DNA from: an uncultured Emergencia sp.
GTDB taxonomy: Bacteria > Bacillota > Clostridia > Peptostreptococcales > Anaerovoracaceae
DNA length: 34,648 bases
NCBI GenBank assembly: GCA_937997955.1
Contig: CALLDR010000077.1
Coordinates: 1 to 34,648 of the forward strand
Reading direction: 5' to 3'
Part shown: positions 23,370 through 30,938 of the stretch, piece by piece
How the letters are laid out: the number at the start of each line of letters is the position of its first letter
Position numbering within the stretch: position 1 is the stretch's first letter
The notes under the pieces: generated by a model
Told to the model about the DNA's origin: nothing
The model's database searches: none
What the model saw: only the letters and a program-made list of their open reading frames with translations
Translations under genes and position numbers: made by a program

Positions 23370-24204
23370 GTTTAAATTTGCCGCATGTGAATGGGCTTTT
23401 CCCTGCTGGGGCAACTTGGCGGTTAAAATGGCTCACGAGGCCGGCTTTGAAGGGGTACAGCTAGGAGATGGCGGTGGATCTATGCACTCCTATCCTTTGA
23501 GAAATAAGCGGGTGCAGGAATATTATCTCAATGCGGGAGCCAAGTACGGAATTGAATTTCCGCAGATCCACCTGTATACCTTGGGTCATCAGGGCTATTT
23601 CAGAAACAGGAAGGATTCTGCAGAAGGTCAGATCTGTCGTGAAAGCATCAGACAAGGAGTCATCGCCGCCTCGGAAATGGGCGTACCCAGTGTGATCTTT
23701 GATGGCATGCGTATGAATAACCCGGCAAAGAAAGCCCATGTCTTTGAAGTGGCCAAATATGCGGTAGCCTTAGGTGAGGAGTATGGGATTCAAATTGGAA
23801 TGGAGACAGACATGATGCTGGAAGAGCATATTACCTTTTTGGATGCATTGGACGGCAAATTGAAGCTGTGTTTTGATACCCACAATCCTGTCATGTACGG
23901 AACCGGCTATCCGCCTGATATGATCCGAAGGCTGGGGAAGGACCGAATCGATCATTTCCATATCAAGGACAATGCCGGAAATGAAGACGGTTATGTAAAC
24001 GTGGAGTCTCCGTTAGTACCTTTTGGAACTGGCGTCACCTTTTTCGAGGAAGCTGCCCAGGCCGTGAAGGATATCGGCTTTGAGGGCTGGATCGTATCGG
24101 AAAACATGTACTATCATCCGTCTATGATGGAAGGGGTCTACGATTATATTGCGGCAGCAAAAAGAGATGTTGCAGCTTTGAAGGCTGTGTACGGTACAGC
24201 GTAA
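23362..24204 (+). CDS. Sugar phosphate isomerase/epimerase-like TIM-barrel protein (copy 3)
   Basis: A 280-aa TIM barrel with an intact single-metal site: E148 (GMETD), D172 (CFDTHNPV), H198/H200 (HFHIKD) and E247 (VSENMYY). It is very similar to copy 4 (25225), sharing FDTHNPVMYGTGYPPDMIR and LGKDRI, although that gene is in another operon on the other strand. The start ATG overlaps the end of copy 2. Relatives act on sugars, cyclitols and their keto forms; the substrate here is unknown. It ends the lactonase operon at a strong terminator. Confidence 0.87.
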   Translation: MARFKFAACEWAFPCWGNLAVKMAHEAGFEGVQLGDGGGSMHSYPLRNKRVQEYYLNAGAKYGIEFPQIHLYTLGHQGYFRNRKDSAEGQICRESIRQGVIAASEMGVPSVIFDGMRMNNPAKKAHVFEVAKYAVALGEEYGIQIGMETDMMLEEHITFLDALDGKLKLCFDTHNPVMYGTGYPPDMIRRLGKDRIDHFHIKDNAGNEDGYVNVESPLVPFGTGVTFFEEAAQAVKDIGFEGWIVSENMYYHPSMMEGVYDYIAAAKRDVAALKAVYGTA

Positions 24205-24238
24205 GTATCTCCTTAATTACTTTATATATGATATAAAA

Positions 24239-24278
24239 CAAAAGCTCTGGCAACGACTTGCGTTTGCCAGAGCTTTTG
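24239..24278. terminator. Bidirectional terminator between convergent operons
   Basis: CAAAAGCTCTGGCAA (24239-24253) pairs perfectly over 15 bp with TTGCCAGAGCTTTTG (24264-24278). The A and T flanks provide U-tracts in both directions, serving copy 3 (+) and the mutarotase-like gene (-). Confidence 0.9.
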
Positions 24279-24318
24279 CATTATCTTCTATATTGAATTT
24301 AATTGAGAAGAGACTTGT

Positions 24319-25209
24319 TTAGATGTATACGCACTCCCAACGTCTGGTCCAGGTTTTGGAACTGCAGGGTCCTATGGTAATTGGAGCAAGAACCTTGCAG
24401 GTGCAGACAGAGTCCTTCGCCCAGATGCAGAATTCTTCGTAAGGAATATCTACGTATTCTCGTATACCAACTTTCAGTTTATCGTGATACATAGCCCATA
24501 CATAGGTCGCCGTACGCTTCTGGCCGTCTCTCGTCATGGTTCTGGAGGCTTCGATACAGAGGCCGTCCCAGGTATATTGGCCGTTTTTCACGATCAGATT
24601 TCCTTCAGTGATGGAATTCCGCAGAAGATCTTCTGAATAGCCGGGCAATTCAATGTGATAAGCTGAGCTGATAGGTTCGTGGTTGATGCTCAGGAAGTTA
24701 TGGTTATACTCTACACAGTGAAAGGGCGCACTGCCGCAGTTATCAAGAGTAATGGTTTCCACGATGCTGTTCCCTACGAGACGAACCGTCTTATATTCCC
24801 GGAGATCAATGCCGCGCCATGGACAGCCTTCCAGCTGGTACATGATCCAGTCTTTACCATGAGTCTGCGTAATCTGAAAGGGTGTCACTGGGTAACGGTG
24901 GTCGAATTGCCATGCAGTCCCATCTCTTTTTTGGTCCAGCAGACCTACGCCCGGTTTGAGAAATTTCTCGCCAAAAGGGGTCTCTGATGCATAGTGCGGT
25001 ACTCTGAATTCGTTACAGAGTCCTGCGCCGTTGGCCATGGGATCCGCAGGAGCATCAGACTCCCGACTGCCGAAGCTGTATGTCCGATCAAAGAGAATTT
25101 CCGGAATAAACCCGGTCCAGTCGAAACGGCTGGAGTTGTAGGCAGCCTTTGGACAATTGGCCACAGTGATTCTGAGCCGATCGTTTTGTAAGATAAAACA
25201 GTCTTCCAT
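24319..25209 (-). CDS. Galactose-mutarotase-like (aldose 1-epimerase fold) protein
   Basis: A 296-aa beta-rich protein resembling the galactose mutarotase-like superfamily. The CVEYNHNFLSINHEPI segment (about residues 165-180, with H164 and H170) matches the mutarotase active-site region, preceded by strands such as YKTVRLVGNSIVETITLDN. Such proteins interconvert anomers or bind sugars. The C-terminal third is less conserved, so whether it is a true mutarotase is open. It is the last gene of the minus-strand operon VOC-SDR-TIM-barrel, 15 bp after the TIM-barrel gene, and supports a carbohydrate-like substrate for the island. The start has AAAGGTGG ahead. Confidence 0.65.
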   Translation of the reverse strand: MEDCFILQNDRLRITVANCPKAAYNSSRFDWTGFIPEILFDRTYSFGSRESDAPADPMANGAGLCNEFRVPHYASETPFGEKFLKPGVGLLDQKRDGTAWQFDHRYPVTPFQITQTHGKDWIMYQLEGCPWRGIDLREYKTVRLVGNSIVETITLDNCGSAPFHCVEYNHNFLSINHEPISSAYHIELPGYSEDLLRNSITEGNLIVKNGQYTWDGLCIEASRTMTRDGQKRTATYVWAMYHDKLKVGIREYVDIPYEEFCIWAKDSVCTCKVLAPITIGPCSSKTWTRRWECVYI

Positions 25210-25224
25210 GTTGACGCCACCTTT

Positions 25225-26073
25225 CTATTGATAGTCAGCAAAAGCCGACTTCAGCTTTTCTACGTCCTTTCTTGCAGAAGAAACGTAGTCTTCTCCATCG
25301 GTATTGAAGTTTGGACGTTCGTAGAAGGTTTCAGAGATGATCCAGCCTTCGTAACCGATATCTTTAATGGCCTGTACAGACTCATCAAAGTAGGTACTGC
25401 CTTCGCCCAGAAGGACGATAGGTGCAGTCTCCTTAGTAATGAAACCTTCTTCATCGGCTAGAGATTCTTTCATATGGAAGTGGTTGATCCGATCTTTTCC
25501 CAGAGCACGGATCATGTCAGGAGGATAACCGGTACCGTACATGACGGGATTATGGGTATCAAAGCAGAGCTTTAGCTTCCCATCAAATTTGTCGAGGAAT
25601 TCAAAGTGCTTTTCCAGAGTGATGTCCGTTTCCATAGCGATATCCACACCATAGGTATCGGCGACTTCCAAGGCGTATTGGTACATTTCATAGACATGAT
25701 GGTGCTGCGCCGCTCCGTACATGCGCATTCCTTCAATCATAACCGTAGGAATGTTCATCTGAGACGCAGCGATGATTCCCTGCCTGATACTTTCCATGCC
25801 TTCCTTTCCGTCAGCAGTGCGCAGACTGCTGCGAATGAAGCCTTGACGTACCAGAGTATATAAATGGATGGACTGCAGGGCGATGCCGTATTTTTCTGAC
25901 GCTTCCAGATAGTCCTCTTGAATCCAGCGATTGGTCAGTGGATAGGACTTTGCAGAACCGCCGGCATCCGCAAGCTGCATCCCTTCAAAACCTGCCTCAT
26001 GGGCCATTCTGATGGCCGATGGACCCCAGCATGGAAAGCTGAATTCGCATACGCCGAACCTGATCTTTGACAT
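25225..26073 (-). CDS. Sugar phosphate isomerase/epimerase-like TIM-barrel protein (copy 4)
   Basis: A 282-aa TIM barrel with an intact metal site: E148 (AMETD), D172 (CFDTHNPV), H198/H200 (HFHMKE) and E248 (ISETFY). It starts FGVCEFSFPCWG like the other copies and is the closest match to copy 3. It is third in the minus-strand operon, 12 bp after the SDR gene and 15 bp before the mutarotase-like gene. Close pairing with an NAD-dependent SDR suggests an oxidise-then-isomerise or epimerise step (inference). Confidence 0.87.
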   Translation of the reverse strand: MSKIRFGVCEFSFPCWGPSAIRMAHEAGFEGMQLADAGGSAKSYPLTNRWIQEDYLEASEKYGIALQSIHLYTLVRQGFIRSSLRTADGKEGMESIRQGIIAASQMNIPTVMIEGMRMYGAAQHHHVYEMYQYALEVADTYGVDIAMETDITLEKHFEFLDKFDGKLKLCFDTHNPVMYGTGYPPDMIRALGKDRINHFHMKESLADEEGFITKETAPIVLLGEGSTYFDESVQAIKDIGYEGWIISETFYERPNFNTDGEDYVSSARKDVEKLKSAFADYQ

Positions 26074-26085
26074 AGAGCAACCCTC

Positions 26086-26877
26086 CTATTTTACCATCAT
26101 GGACGCGTTCTGGCTTGCCTGCATAGCACGAGTACCTGAGTAACCGCCGTCGATGGCAAGTACCTGAGCTGTGATCTGACTGGATTCATCGGAACACAGG
26201 AACAGATAACCGTTTACAATATCTTGGGCCACATTGATCCGCTTTGTTGGCGTGATGGCCAGGAAGTTTTCGTCGATAGTAGACGGAATGTGGCTGTTGT
26301 TTTCTGTACGGGTAAATCCAGGTGCGACTACATTGACATTAATGCCGTATTCACCGACTTCCAGCGCGATTGCTTTGGACATTGCGATGATGGCTGCCTT
26401 GGAGCCTGCGTAGATGGAGCCATTTCGTTCACCTTGAAAAGCGGCTGTAGAGGATGTGCTGACGATACGTCCGCCAGTACCCTGCTTGATCATCTGCTTG
26501 CATGCCAACTGGATCATGTAGTAGGTGGCCTTTACGTTCAGCTCGATGGATCTGTCAAAAGAAGCAAAGTCCGTTTCCAAGAATGGAAGCTTACAGCCCC
26601 ATCCCGCATTGTTGATCAAAATATCGACTTTGCCGAAGACTTCAATGGCTTTATCGAAGATTCGCTCACGATCCGACTGGGAGGTTAAATCTGCGACTAC
26701 CGCGATAGCCTTGCCGCCGTCATTGATGACCTCACTTGCAATAGCGTTGGTTTTTTCTTCATCTCTGTCAACGAGAACGATACTGGCACCTTCTTTGCTG
26801 AAAGTTTTTGCAGCAACGTGTCCCATGCCGCCTGCACCACCTGTGATAATTGCTACTTTGTCTTGTAATCTTTTCAT
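26086..26877 (-). CDS. Short-chain dehydrogenase/reductase (SDR)
   Basis: A 263-aa classical SDR. The Rossmann motif is TGGAGGMG (residues 12-19), with acidic D37 at the end of the second strand, indicating NAD(H) preference. NNAG is at 89-92, and the catalytic triad members are S143, Y156 and K160 (YAGSK). It likely oxidises a secondary hydroxyl of the substrate or an intermediate in the cytoplasm. The frame is open 13 codons further upstream, but the ATG at plus-strand 26877 has GGAGAG 7 bp ahead and gives the standard N terminus. It lies 22 bp downstream of VOC copy 3. Confidence 0.92.
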   Translation of the reverse strand: MKRLQDKVAIITGGAGGMGHVAAKTFSKEGASIVLVDRDEEKTNAIASEVINDGGKAIAVVADLTSQSDRERIFDKAIEVFGKVDILINNAGWGCKLPFLETDFASFDRSIELNVKATYYMIQLACKQMIKQGTGGRIVSTSSTAAFQGERNGSIYAGSKAAIIAMSKAIALEVGEYGINVNVVAPGFTRTENNSHIPSTIDENFLAITPTKRINVAQDIVNGYLFLCSDESSQITAQVLAIDGGYSGTRAMQASQNASMMVK

Positions 26878-26899
26878 CGTATTCTCTCCTTTGTATATT

Positions 26900-27409
26900 T
26901 TATTTTTCTGCCTCATAATAGCTTTTTGCCATAGGACCTACGACTATGTCACCTAACTCTCCAATAAAACCGAACAACTGGCGAAAATCATAGGTTTCCA
27001 ATTCCAGTTCACCGGTTTTCGTCCAAATGTGGGGTGGGATATTCTTTTCCATCATAATCTTATCAATGACACTCCGATCTTTCAACTTCATATTGATGTG
27101 ATGGATACCCTGCCCATGCTCCTTAAGCCAGTCTGAATAAGGATCACCTCCGTCCTGATTCAAAGGTTCAATGTACTCAAAATCAATTCCGCCAAAATTC
27201 AGGCGGGCTGTTTTGATATAGAATTCCACAGGAACACCGTTATACGTATTTTTGATGGAGAGTCCCTGATTTGCTTTTTCTTTCGTGGATTTGATCACGA
27301 TGCTGTCTTCTTCCAAGTGGAAATAGTTCTTTAGGTTTTTGATGATTTCATCGATGTTGTGAACTACCATTCCTACCTGGAATACAACCTCAACTTCTGC
27401 TTTTTTCAT
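26900..27409 (-). CDS. VOC-superfamily protein, copy 3
   Basis: A 169-aa VOC-fold protein, with the first module at VVFQVGMVVHNIDEIIKNL and the second at GQGIHHINMKL. It ends YDFRQLFGFIGELGDIVVGP, like copy 2. Likely metal positions are Gln in FQVGMV, E in DFEYIEP, H in GIHHIN and E in FIGELG. It is the first gene of the minus-strand operon and is divergent from the E1 alpha operon. Methylmalonyl-CoA epimerase is the best-known relative, but nothing else in the window belongs to that pathway; a different epimerase or lyase is equally possible. Confidence 0.75.
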   Translation of the reverse strand: MKKAEVEVVFQVGMVVHNIDEIIKNLKNYFHLEEDSIVIKSTKEKANQGLSIKNTYNGVPVEFYIKTARLNFGGIDFEYIEPLNQDGGDPYSDWLKEHGQGIHHINMKLKDRSVIDKIMMEKNIPPHIWTKTGELELETYDFRQLFGFIGELGDIVVGPMAKSYYEAEK

Positions 27410-27438
27410 AAGTATAACCTCGCTTTAAAAACCTTCTG

Positions 27439-27474
27439 ATTATAGAATATCATTCACGATTTTATAAGTAAAAT
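27439..27474 (-). promoter_or_regulatory. Minus-strand promoter and operator-like repeat before VOC copy 3
   Basis: On the minus strand TTATAA (27462-27467), 17 bp, TATAAT (27439-27444). An inverted repeat ATTTTA-taag-TAAAAT (27459-27474) covers the -35. Confidence 0.55.
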
Positions 27475-27519
27475 AACGAAACTTTTTAAGAAGCTATTCC
27501 TTAATGTTATAAGCTTTAC

Positions 27520-27569
27520 TTGTGCCTGCAGCAGGAGGCACAGTATAAATTATTGTCATATGGCCATAT
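27520..27569 (+). promoter_or_regulatory. Promoter with embedded palindromes before the E1 alpha operon
   Basis: TTGTGC (27520-27525), 18 bp, TATAAA (27544-27549). An inverted repeat TGTGCCT (27521-27527)/AGGCACA (27536-27542) spans -35 to spacer, and a perfect 12-bp palindrome ATATGGCCATAT (27558-27569) covers the expected start site. Confidence 0.5.
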
Positions 27570-27677
27570 AAATTTTGGGTATTTGCAAAAATGGCTGAAT
27601 TTGAATAACATGGATACAGAGGATATGCGCTCTGGATAGTATGGCGCAAGACAGAAACAATAAGGAGGAAACGTAAT

Positions 27678-28646
27678 ATGGCAGATTTAGCTTTGCTGCT
27701 GGAGTTTTACGAAAATCTGGTAAAAAGCCGTAGATTCGACGAACTTTTATGGGATGCATATGTAAACGGCAAACCGTTGGGTATGACCCACCTGGGCATC
27801 GGAGAGGAAGCTGTGGGAACTGCTACGATGAAGGCCTTCAGAGATACTGACATCGTTTGTCCACACCATCGCTCTCATGCTCATATACTAATGCGCGGAT
27901 GTGATATAAAATCTATGTTATCTGAAACACTGCTGAAAGCCACAGGTACATGTAAAGGTAAAGCAGGGGAAGCACACTTTGTAGATGCCTCCAAAAATCT
28001 ATATGTAATAGGTGGAACTTTAGGCCCCTGCTATACTGTACCGGTCGGGTTTGCATATAACTTTAAACACGAGGGAAAGGGGAACATCGCTGTGGCATAT
28101 TCTGGAGACGGCTCTACCTGCGAAGGTCCATTCTACGAAGCAGTCAATATGGCGGCAGCCTTCAAACTGCCAGTATTATTCATCATCCAGAATAACTTCT
28201 TTGCAATTTCCGAGGACTTTAGAAAGATGACAGGGCTGAACCGTCTCAGCACACGTGCTGCAGGTTTCGGCATTCCGGGTGTTACCGTTGAAAATGGAAA
28301 CGATGTAGAAGAGGTTTATGAGGCTACGGTTAAGGCTGCAGAGTACGTGAGGGCTGGCAATGGACCGATGATTCTGGAGATCATGACCTGGAGAAAGATG
28401 GGACATGCGCCAAATGAAGCTGGCACGAAATATAAAGATCCACAGGAGCAGAAAGCATGGCTTGCAAAGGATCCGATTAAGATGTTGTCTGCTAAGTTGA
28501 AAGAACAGTATCAGGTTACGGAAGAACAGCTTGCAGAGATCGACGAAAAAGTGGAAAAAGAACTGGCAGAGGCATGGGAGTATGCGGAAGCAGCGCCATA
28601 CAGTAAACCGGAAGTGGCTATGCAGCATATTTACGCCGGATGCTAG
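27678..28646 (+). CDS. TPP-dependent dehydrogenase E1 alpha subunit (acetoin/2-oxoacid dehydrogenase type)
   Basis: The 322-aa subunit binds thiamine pyrophosphate. The motif is GDGSTCEG (143-150) ending at NN (172-173), with HHRSHAHIL (63-71) near the cofactor. It is most like the alpha subunits of acetoin dehydrogenase and related complexes, where E1 cleaves an acyloin or decarboxylates a 2-oxoacid and passes the acyl group to lipoate. Which substrate is used here cannot be read from sequence. The start ATG follows AAGGAGG. It is first in the E1 alpha, E1 beta, lipoyl, E2 unit. Confidence 0.9.
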   Translation: MADLALLLEFYENLVKSRRFDELLWDAYVNGKPLGMTHLGIGEEAVGTATMKAFRDTDIVCPHHRSHAHILMRGCDIKSMLSETLLKATGTCKGKAGEAHFVDASKNLYVIGGTLGPCYTVPVGFAYNFKHEGKGNIAVAYSGDGSTCEGPFYEAVNMAAAFKLPVLFIIQNNFFAISEDFRKMTGLNRLSTRAAGFGIPGVTVENGNDVEEVYEATVKAAEYVRAGNGPMILEIMTWRKMGHAPNEAGTKYKDPQEQKAWLAKDPIKMLSAKLKEQYQVTEEQLAEIDEKVEKELAEAWEYAEAAPYSKPEVAMQHIYAGC

Positions 28647-28668
28647 AGGAAAAGGAGGAGAGGCTTTT

Positions 28669-29655
28669 ATGGAAACAAAGAAAATGACCTATATGCAGGC
28701 TTTGCGTCTGGCCATGGATGAAGAGATGGCACGCGACGAAAAGGTCATCCTTCTCGGGCAGGACGTAGGCATTTTAGGAGGTGCCTACGGTGTTACCGGC
28801 GATCTGTATCATAAATATGGTCCGGATCGTATTATAGATTCGCCGTTGGCAGAAAATGTAATCATCGGTTTTGGAATCGGAGCAGCCATGACAGGCTGGC
28901 GGCCGATCATGGAGATCATGAAGATGGATTTCAGTATGTGTGCTTTGGATCCTATCGTCAACCATTTGGCAAAGTACAGATATATGTCCGGTGGACAGAT
29001 CGAAAAGATGCCGGGCGTTGTGAGAACTGCTATTGGTGGAGGAACCAGATCGGGTCCGCATCACAGTCAGTCGGTGTACAGCCTTTTCGCTGGGTTTCCT
29101 GGACTGAAGCTGGTCTGCGCATCTACGCCGCAGGATGCGAAGGGACTGCTAAAGGCAGCTATCCGCGATGATGATCCTGTCTTCTTCTGTGAAGAAGCGG
29201 CGGCCTATAGAATCAAAGGCGAAGTGCCTTTAGATCCAGATTACATTGTTCCTATTGGAAAGAGCAGGGTGGTCTGCGAGGGAGATAAAGTAACTGTTGC
29301 AGGCTTCGGCACGGCGATCCTGAAGGCGACCAAGGCTGCGGAGCAGCTTCGCGAAGAAGGCATCGATATTACACTGATTGATCTGCGGAGTCTAAGACCC
29401 TTGGATTTAGATCCTGTTATTGAGTCTGTTAAGAACACCGGTAAGCTGCTCATTGTCGATGAATTTACCGAGACTTTCGGTATCACTGGAGAGATCGCTT
29501 TTCAGGTGACACAGGCGTGTTTTGATAAGCTGAAGATGCCAGTGCAGCGTTGTACTCTTCCGGATACCATTATCCCGGCAGCGCCGCCGATGGAAGACTG
29601 GGTATTCTTGTCACCGGAAAAAATTGCAAATAAAGTAAAAGAAATGTTGAAATAA
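28669..29655 (+). CDS. TPP-dependent dehydrogenase E1 beta subunit
   Basis: A 328-aa transketolase-like beta subunit that completes the E1 heterotetramer. YMQALRLAMDEEMARDEKV opens the pyrimidine-binding domain. The DSPLAENVIIGFGIGAAM segment contains the conserved TPP-activating glutamate at E62. The C-terminal domain has DLRSLRPLD and the DEFTETFG region. The frame is open upstream within E1 alpha, but the ATG at 28669 follows GGAGGAG and starts the standard N terminus. It lies 22 bp after E1 alpha. Confidence 0.92.
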   Translation: METKKMTYMQALRLAMDEEMARDEKVILLGQDVGILGGAYGVTGDLYHKYGPDRIIDSPLAENVIIGFGIGAAMTGWRPIMEIMKMDFSMCALDPIVNHLAKYRYMSGGQIEKMPGVVRTAIGGGTRSGPHHSQSVYSLFAGFPGLKLVCASTPQDAKGLLKAAIRDDDPVFFCEEAAAYRIKGEVPLDPDYIVPIGKSRVVCEGDKVTVAGFGTAILKATKAAEQLREEGIDITLIDLRSLRPLDLDPVIESVKNTGKLLIVDEFTETFGITGEIAFQVTQACFDKLKMPVQRCTLPDTIIPAAPPMEDWVFLSPEKIANKVKEMLK

Positions 29656-29669
29656 GGAGGAATTTTAAA

Positions 29670-29933
29670 ATGGCTAAAATAGTAAATATGCCGAAAATGG
29701 GCGAAGGAATGGAAGAAGGCCAGGTGGTATCCTGGATGTATGAGGAAGGTCAGGCTGTTGAGAAAGGCGAACCGCTGTTTGAACTGATGACAGACAAATC
29801 CACGATGGAGTTTCCAAGTCCGGAATCAGGCATTCTCTTGAAGATCCTGGTGGAGTGCAACGAGGACTACGACTGCGGTACACCGATTTGCATTATCGGT
29901 GCAGAAGGCGAAGATATTTCAGGATTGCTTTAG
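29670..29933 (+). CDS. Free-standing lipoyl-domain protein
   Basis: The 87-aa protein is a single lipoyl domain: two four-stranded sheets with the modified lysine at K43 in the tight turn MTDKST, and the start IVNMPKMGEGMEEGQVV typical of 2-oxoacid dehydrogenase E2 lipoyl domains. It has no linker or other domain, so it would be a mobile lipoate carrier between E1, E2 and E3, comparable to the glycine-cleavage H protein in concept. The downstream catalytic E2 lacks such a domain, so the usual E2 is split. The gene has its own ribosome binding site (AAGGAGG) and follows E1 beta by 14 bp. Confidence 0.92.
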   Translation: MAKIVNMPKMGEGMEEGQVVSWMYEEGQAVEKGEPLFELMTDKSTMEFPSPESGILLKILVECNEDYDCGTPICIIGAEGEDISGLL

Positions 29934-29958
29934 GCTTTTCAGCAGGAGGGACTGTGAA

Positions 29959-30657
29959 ATGAAACAGATTCGTGAAACGGTAAAATATAAAGGTATGTTG
30001 AAGTCCATTGGAAAGCGCATGGAAGTCAGCGGCGCATACCCTATGTCCTATCAGGGGATCTATGTGGATGTGACCGATTTATTGGAATTTCGCAAGAGAC
30101 TCAACACAGAAAGAAATACGCATTTGACTGTCAACGACTATATCATCAAAGCTGCCAGCATCTCTTTGCAGCGAGTGCCGATCATGAACTCAGCATTTAA
30201 CGAGGATATGACAGAGATTCAGCTCTATGAATCCTGCAACATCAGCGTTATGACGGCTTCTGAAAGAGGTTTGGTAGCGCCTGTAGTAAAGGAGACGCAA
30301 GCAAAGAGCATCTTCCAGATTTCCGATGAGATGAAGGTGTTGATTGAAAAGGCTAACCAGGGAAAACTGATGCCGGAGGATTATGCGGATGGCACATTTG
30401 GCATTACCAACATCGGTAAGCTGAATTCTTTTGACTCTGTACCTCTGCCAATGCCGCCGGAACCGGCTATTATGACTGCATGTACGGCAAAAAAGATGCC
30501 CGTTGTTCTAGAAGATGGTAATGACACAATCGCAGTACGGATGATGATGAAGCTGGTCATCGGAGGAGATCACCGTATCCTGCAGGGTGTACCTCTTGCA
30601 CAATTTATCAACAGCATGAAAGAATTATTAGAAGATCCGGCATCTCTCGTCGACTGA
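29959..30657 (+). CDS. 2-oxoacid dehydrogenase E2 catalytic domain alone, altered active-site motif
   Basis: The 232-aa protein matches only the C-terminal acyltransferase domain of E2 (CAT-like fold) that moves an acyl group from lipoate to CoA. TVNDYIIKAAS, NIGKLNSFDSVPLPMPPEPA and IGGDHRILQG are recognisable. There is no N-terminal lipoyl domain and no peripheral subunit-binding domain. The classic HRxxDG motif reads HRILQG: His205 is kept but the Asp is Gln209, so catalysis may be changed. The ATG follows AGGAGGG 25 bp after the lipoyl gene and is in another frame. The separate ribosome binding site argues against a simple frameshift. Confidence 0.87.
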   Translation: MKQIRETVKYKGMLKSIGKRMEVSGAYPMSYQGIYVDVTDLLEFRKRLNTERNTHLTVNDYIIKAASISLQRVPIMNSAFNEDMTEIQLYESCNISVMTASERGLVAPVVKETQAKSIFQISDEMKVLIEKANQGKLMPEDYADGTFGITNIGKLNSFDSVPLPMPPEPAIMTACTAKKMPVVLEDGNDTIAVRMMMKLVIGGDHRILQGVPLAQFINSMKELLEDPASLVD

Positions 30658-30667
30658 CCTATAACGG

Positions 30668-30719
30668 GGAGCTGTCGCACAGCTGAACGATCAGTCAGCG
30701 AAGAGCGAGAGCTCCTTTT
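30668..30719 (+). terminator. Branched stem-loop terminator after E2
   Basis: GGAGCTGTCGC (30668-30678) pairs with GCGAGAGCTCC (30705-30715; one mismatch), with an inner GCTGA/TCAGC hairpin, followed by TTTT. It probably limits transcription into the lactonase and E3 genes. Confidence 0.65.
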
Positions 30720-30938
30720 ACATGACAGTTCCTTTGCCCATGATATACTTGGAACCTGATGTTGATAAAGCGAACAGCCAGCTTTTCGTTTTGATCAATT
30801 TTGTCAGCACATAGGCATTTGAACGTTTGACATCAGCCAGACGGATGATATACAGACGCAACAGAAGAAGGGTATTGCCCTGACGGTTACGTTTATGGCG
30901 AAGCCTTTTTCTTTGTCTCTGAACAGTAGGAGGAGTTT
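30720..30938. other. Intergenic stretch, no recognisable gene
   Basis: About 220 bp between the E2 terminator and the metallo-lactonase gene. A minus-strand frame of about 70 codons is open but lacks a start codon and known motifs, and a 30-codon plus-strand frame has no ribosome binding site. No convincing promoter is seen. It may be decayed sequence. Confidence 0.4.

Noticed and set aside
22437..26073. C-glycoside deglycosidase or inositol catabolism locus
   Set aside because: The TIM-barrel proteins fit loosely, but there is no Gfo/Idh/MocA oxidoreductase and no small partner subunit of the known deglycosidase, and no IolD/IolC-type genes.
27410..27677. Sigma-54 promoter and AcoR-type control, as in classical acetoin operons
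   Set aside because: No TGGCAC-N5-TTGC element and no sigma-54 activator gene in the window; sigma-70-like boxes are present instead.
29899..29958. Frameshift explanation for the lipoyl/E2 split
   Set aside because: The E2 frame is open upstream into the lipoyl gene, but each gene has its own strong Shine-Dalgarno and normal start, and no linker or subunit-binding domain is encoded; not fully excluded without resequencing.
30720..30938. Minus-strand open frame of about 70 codons in the gap before the lactonase gene
   Set aside because: No start codon, no ribosome binding site and no recognised motif; listed only as an intergenic stretch.
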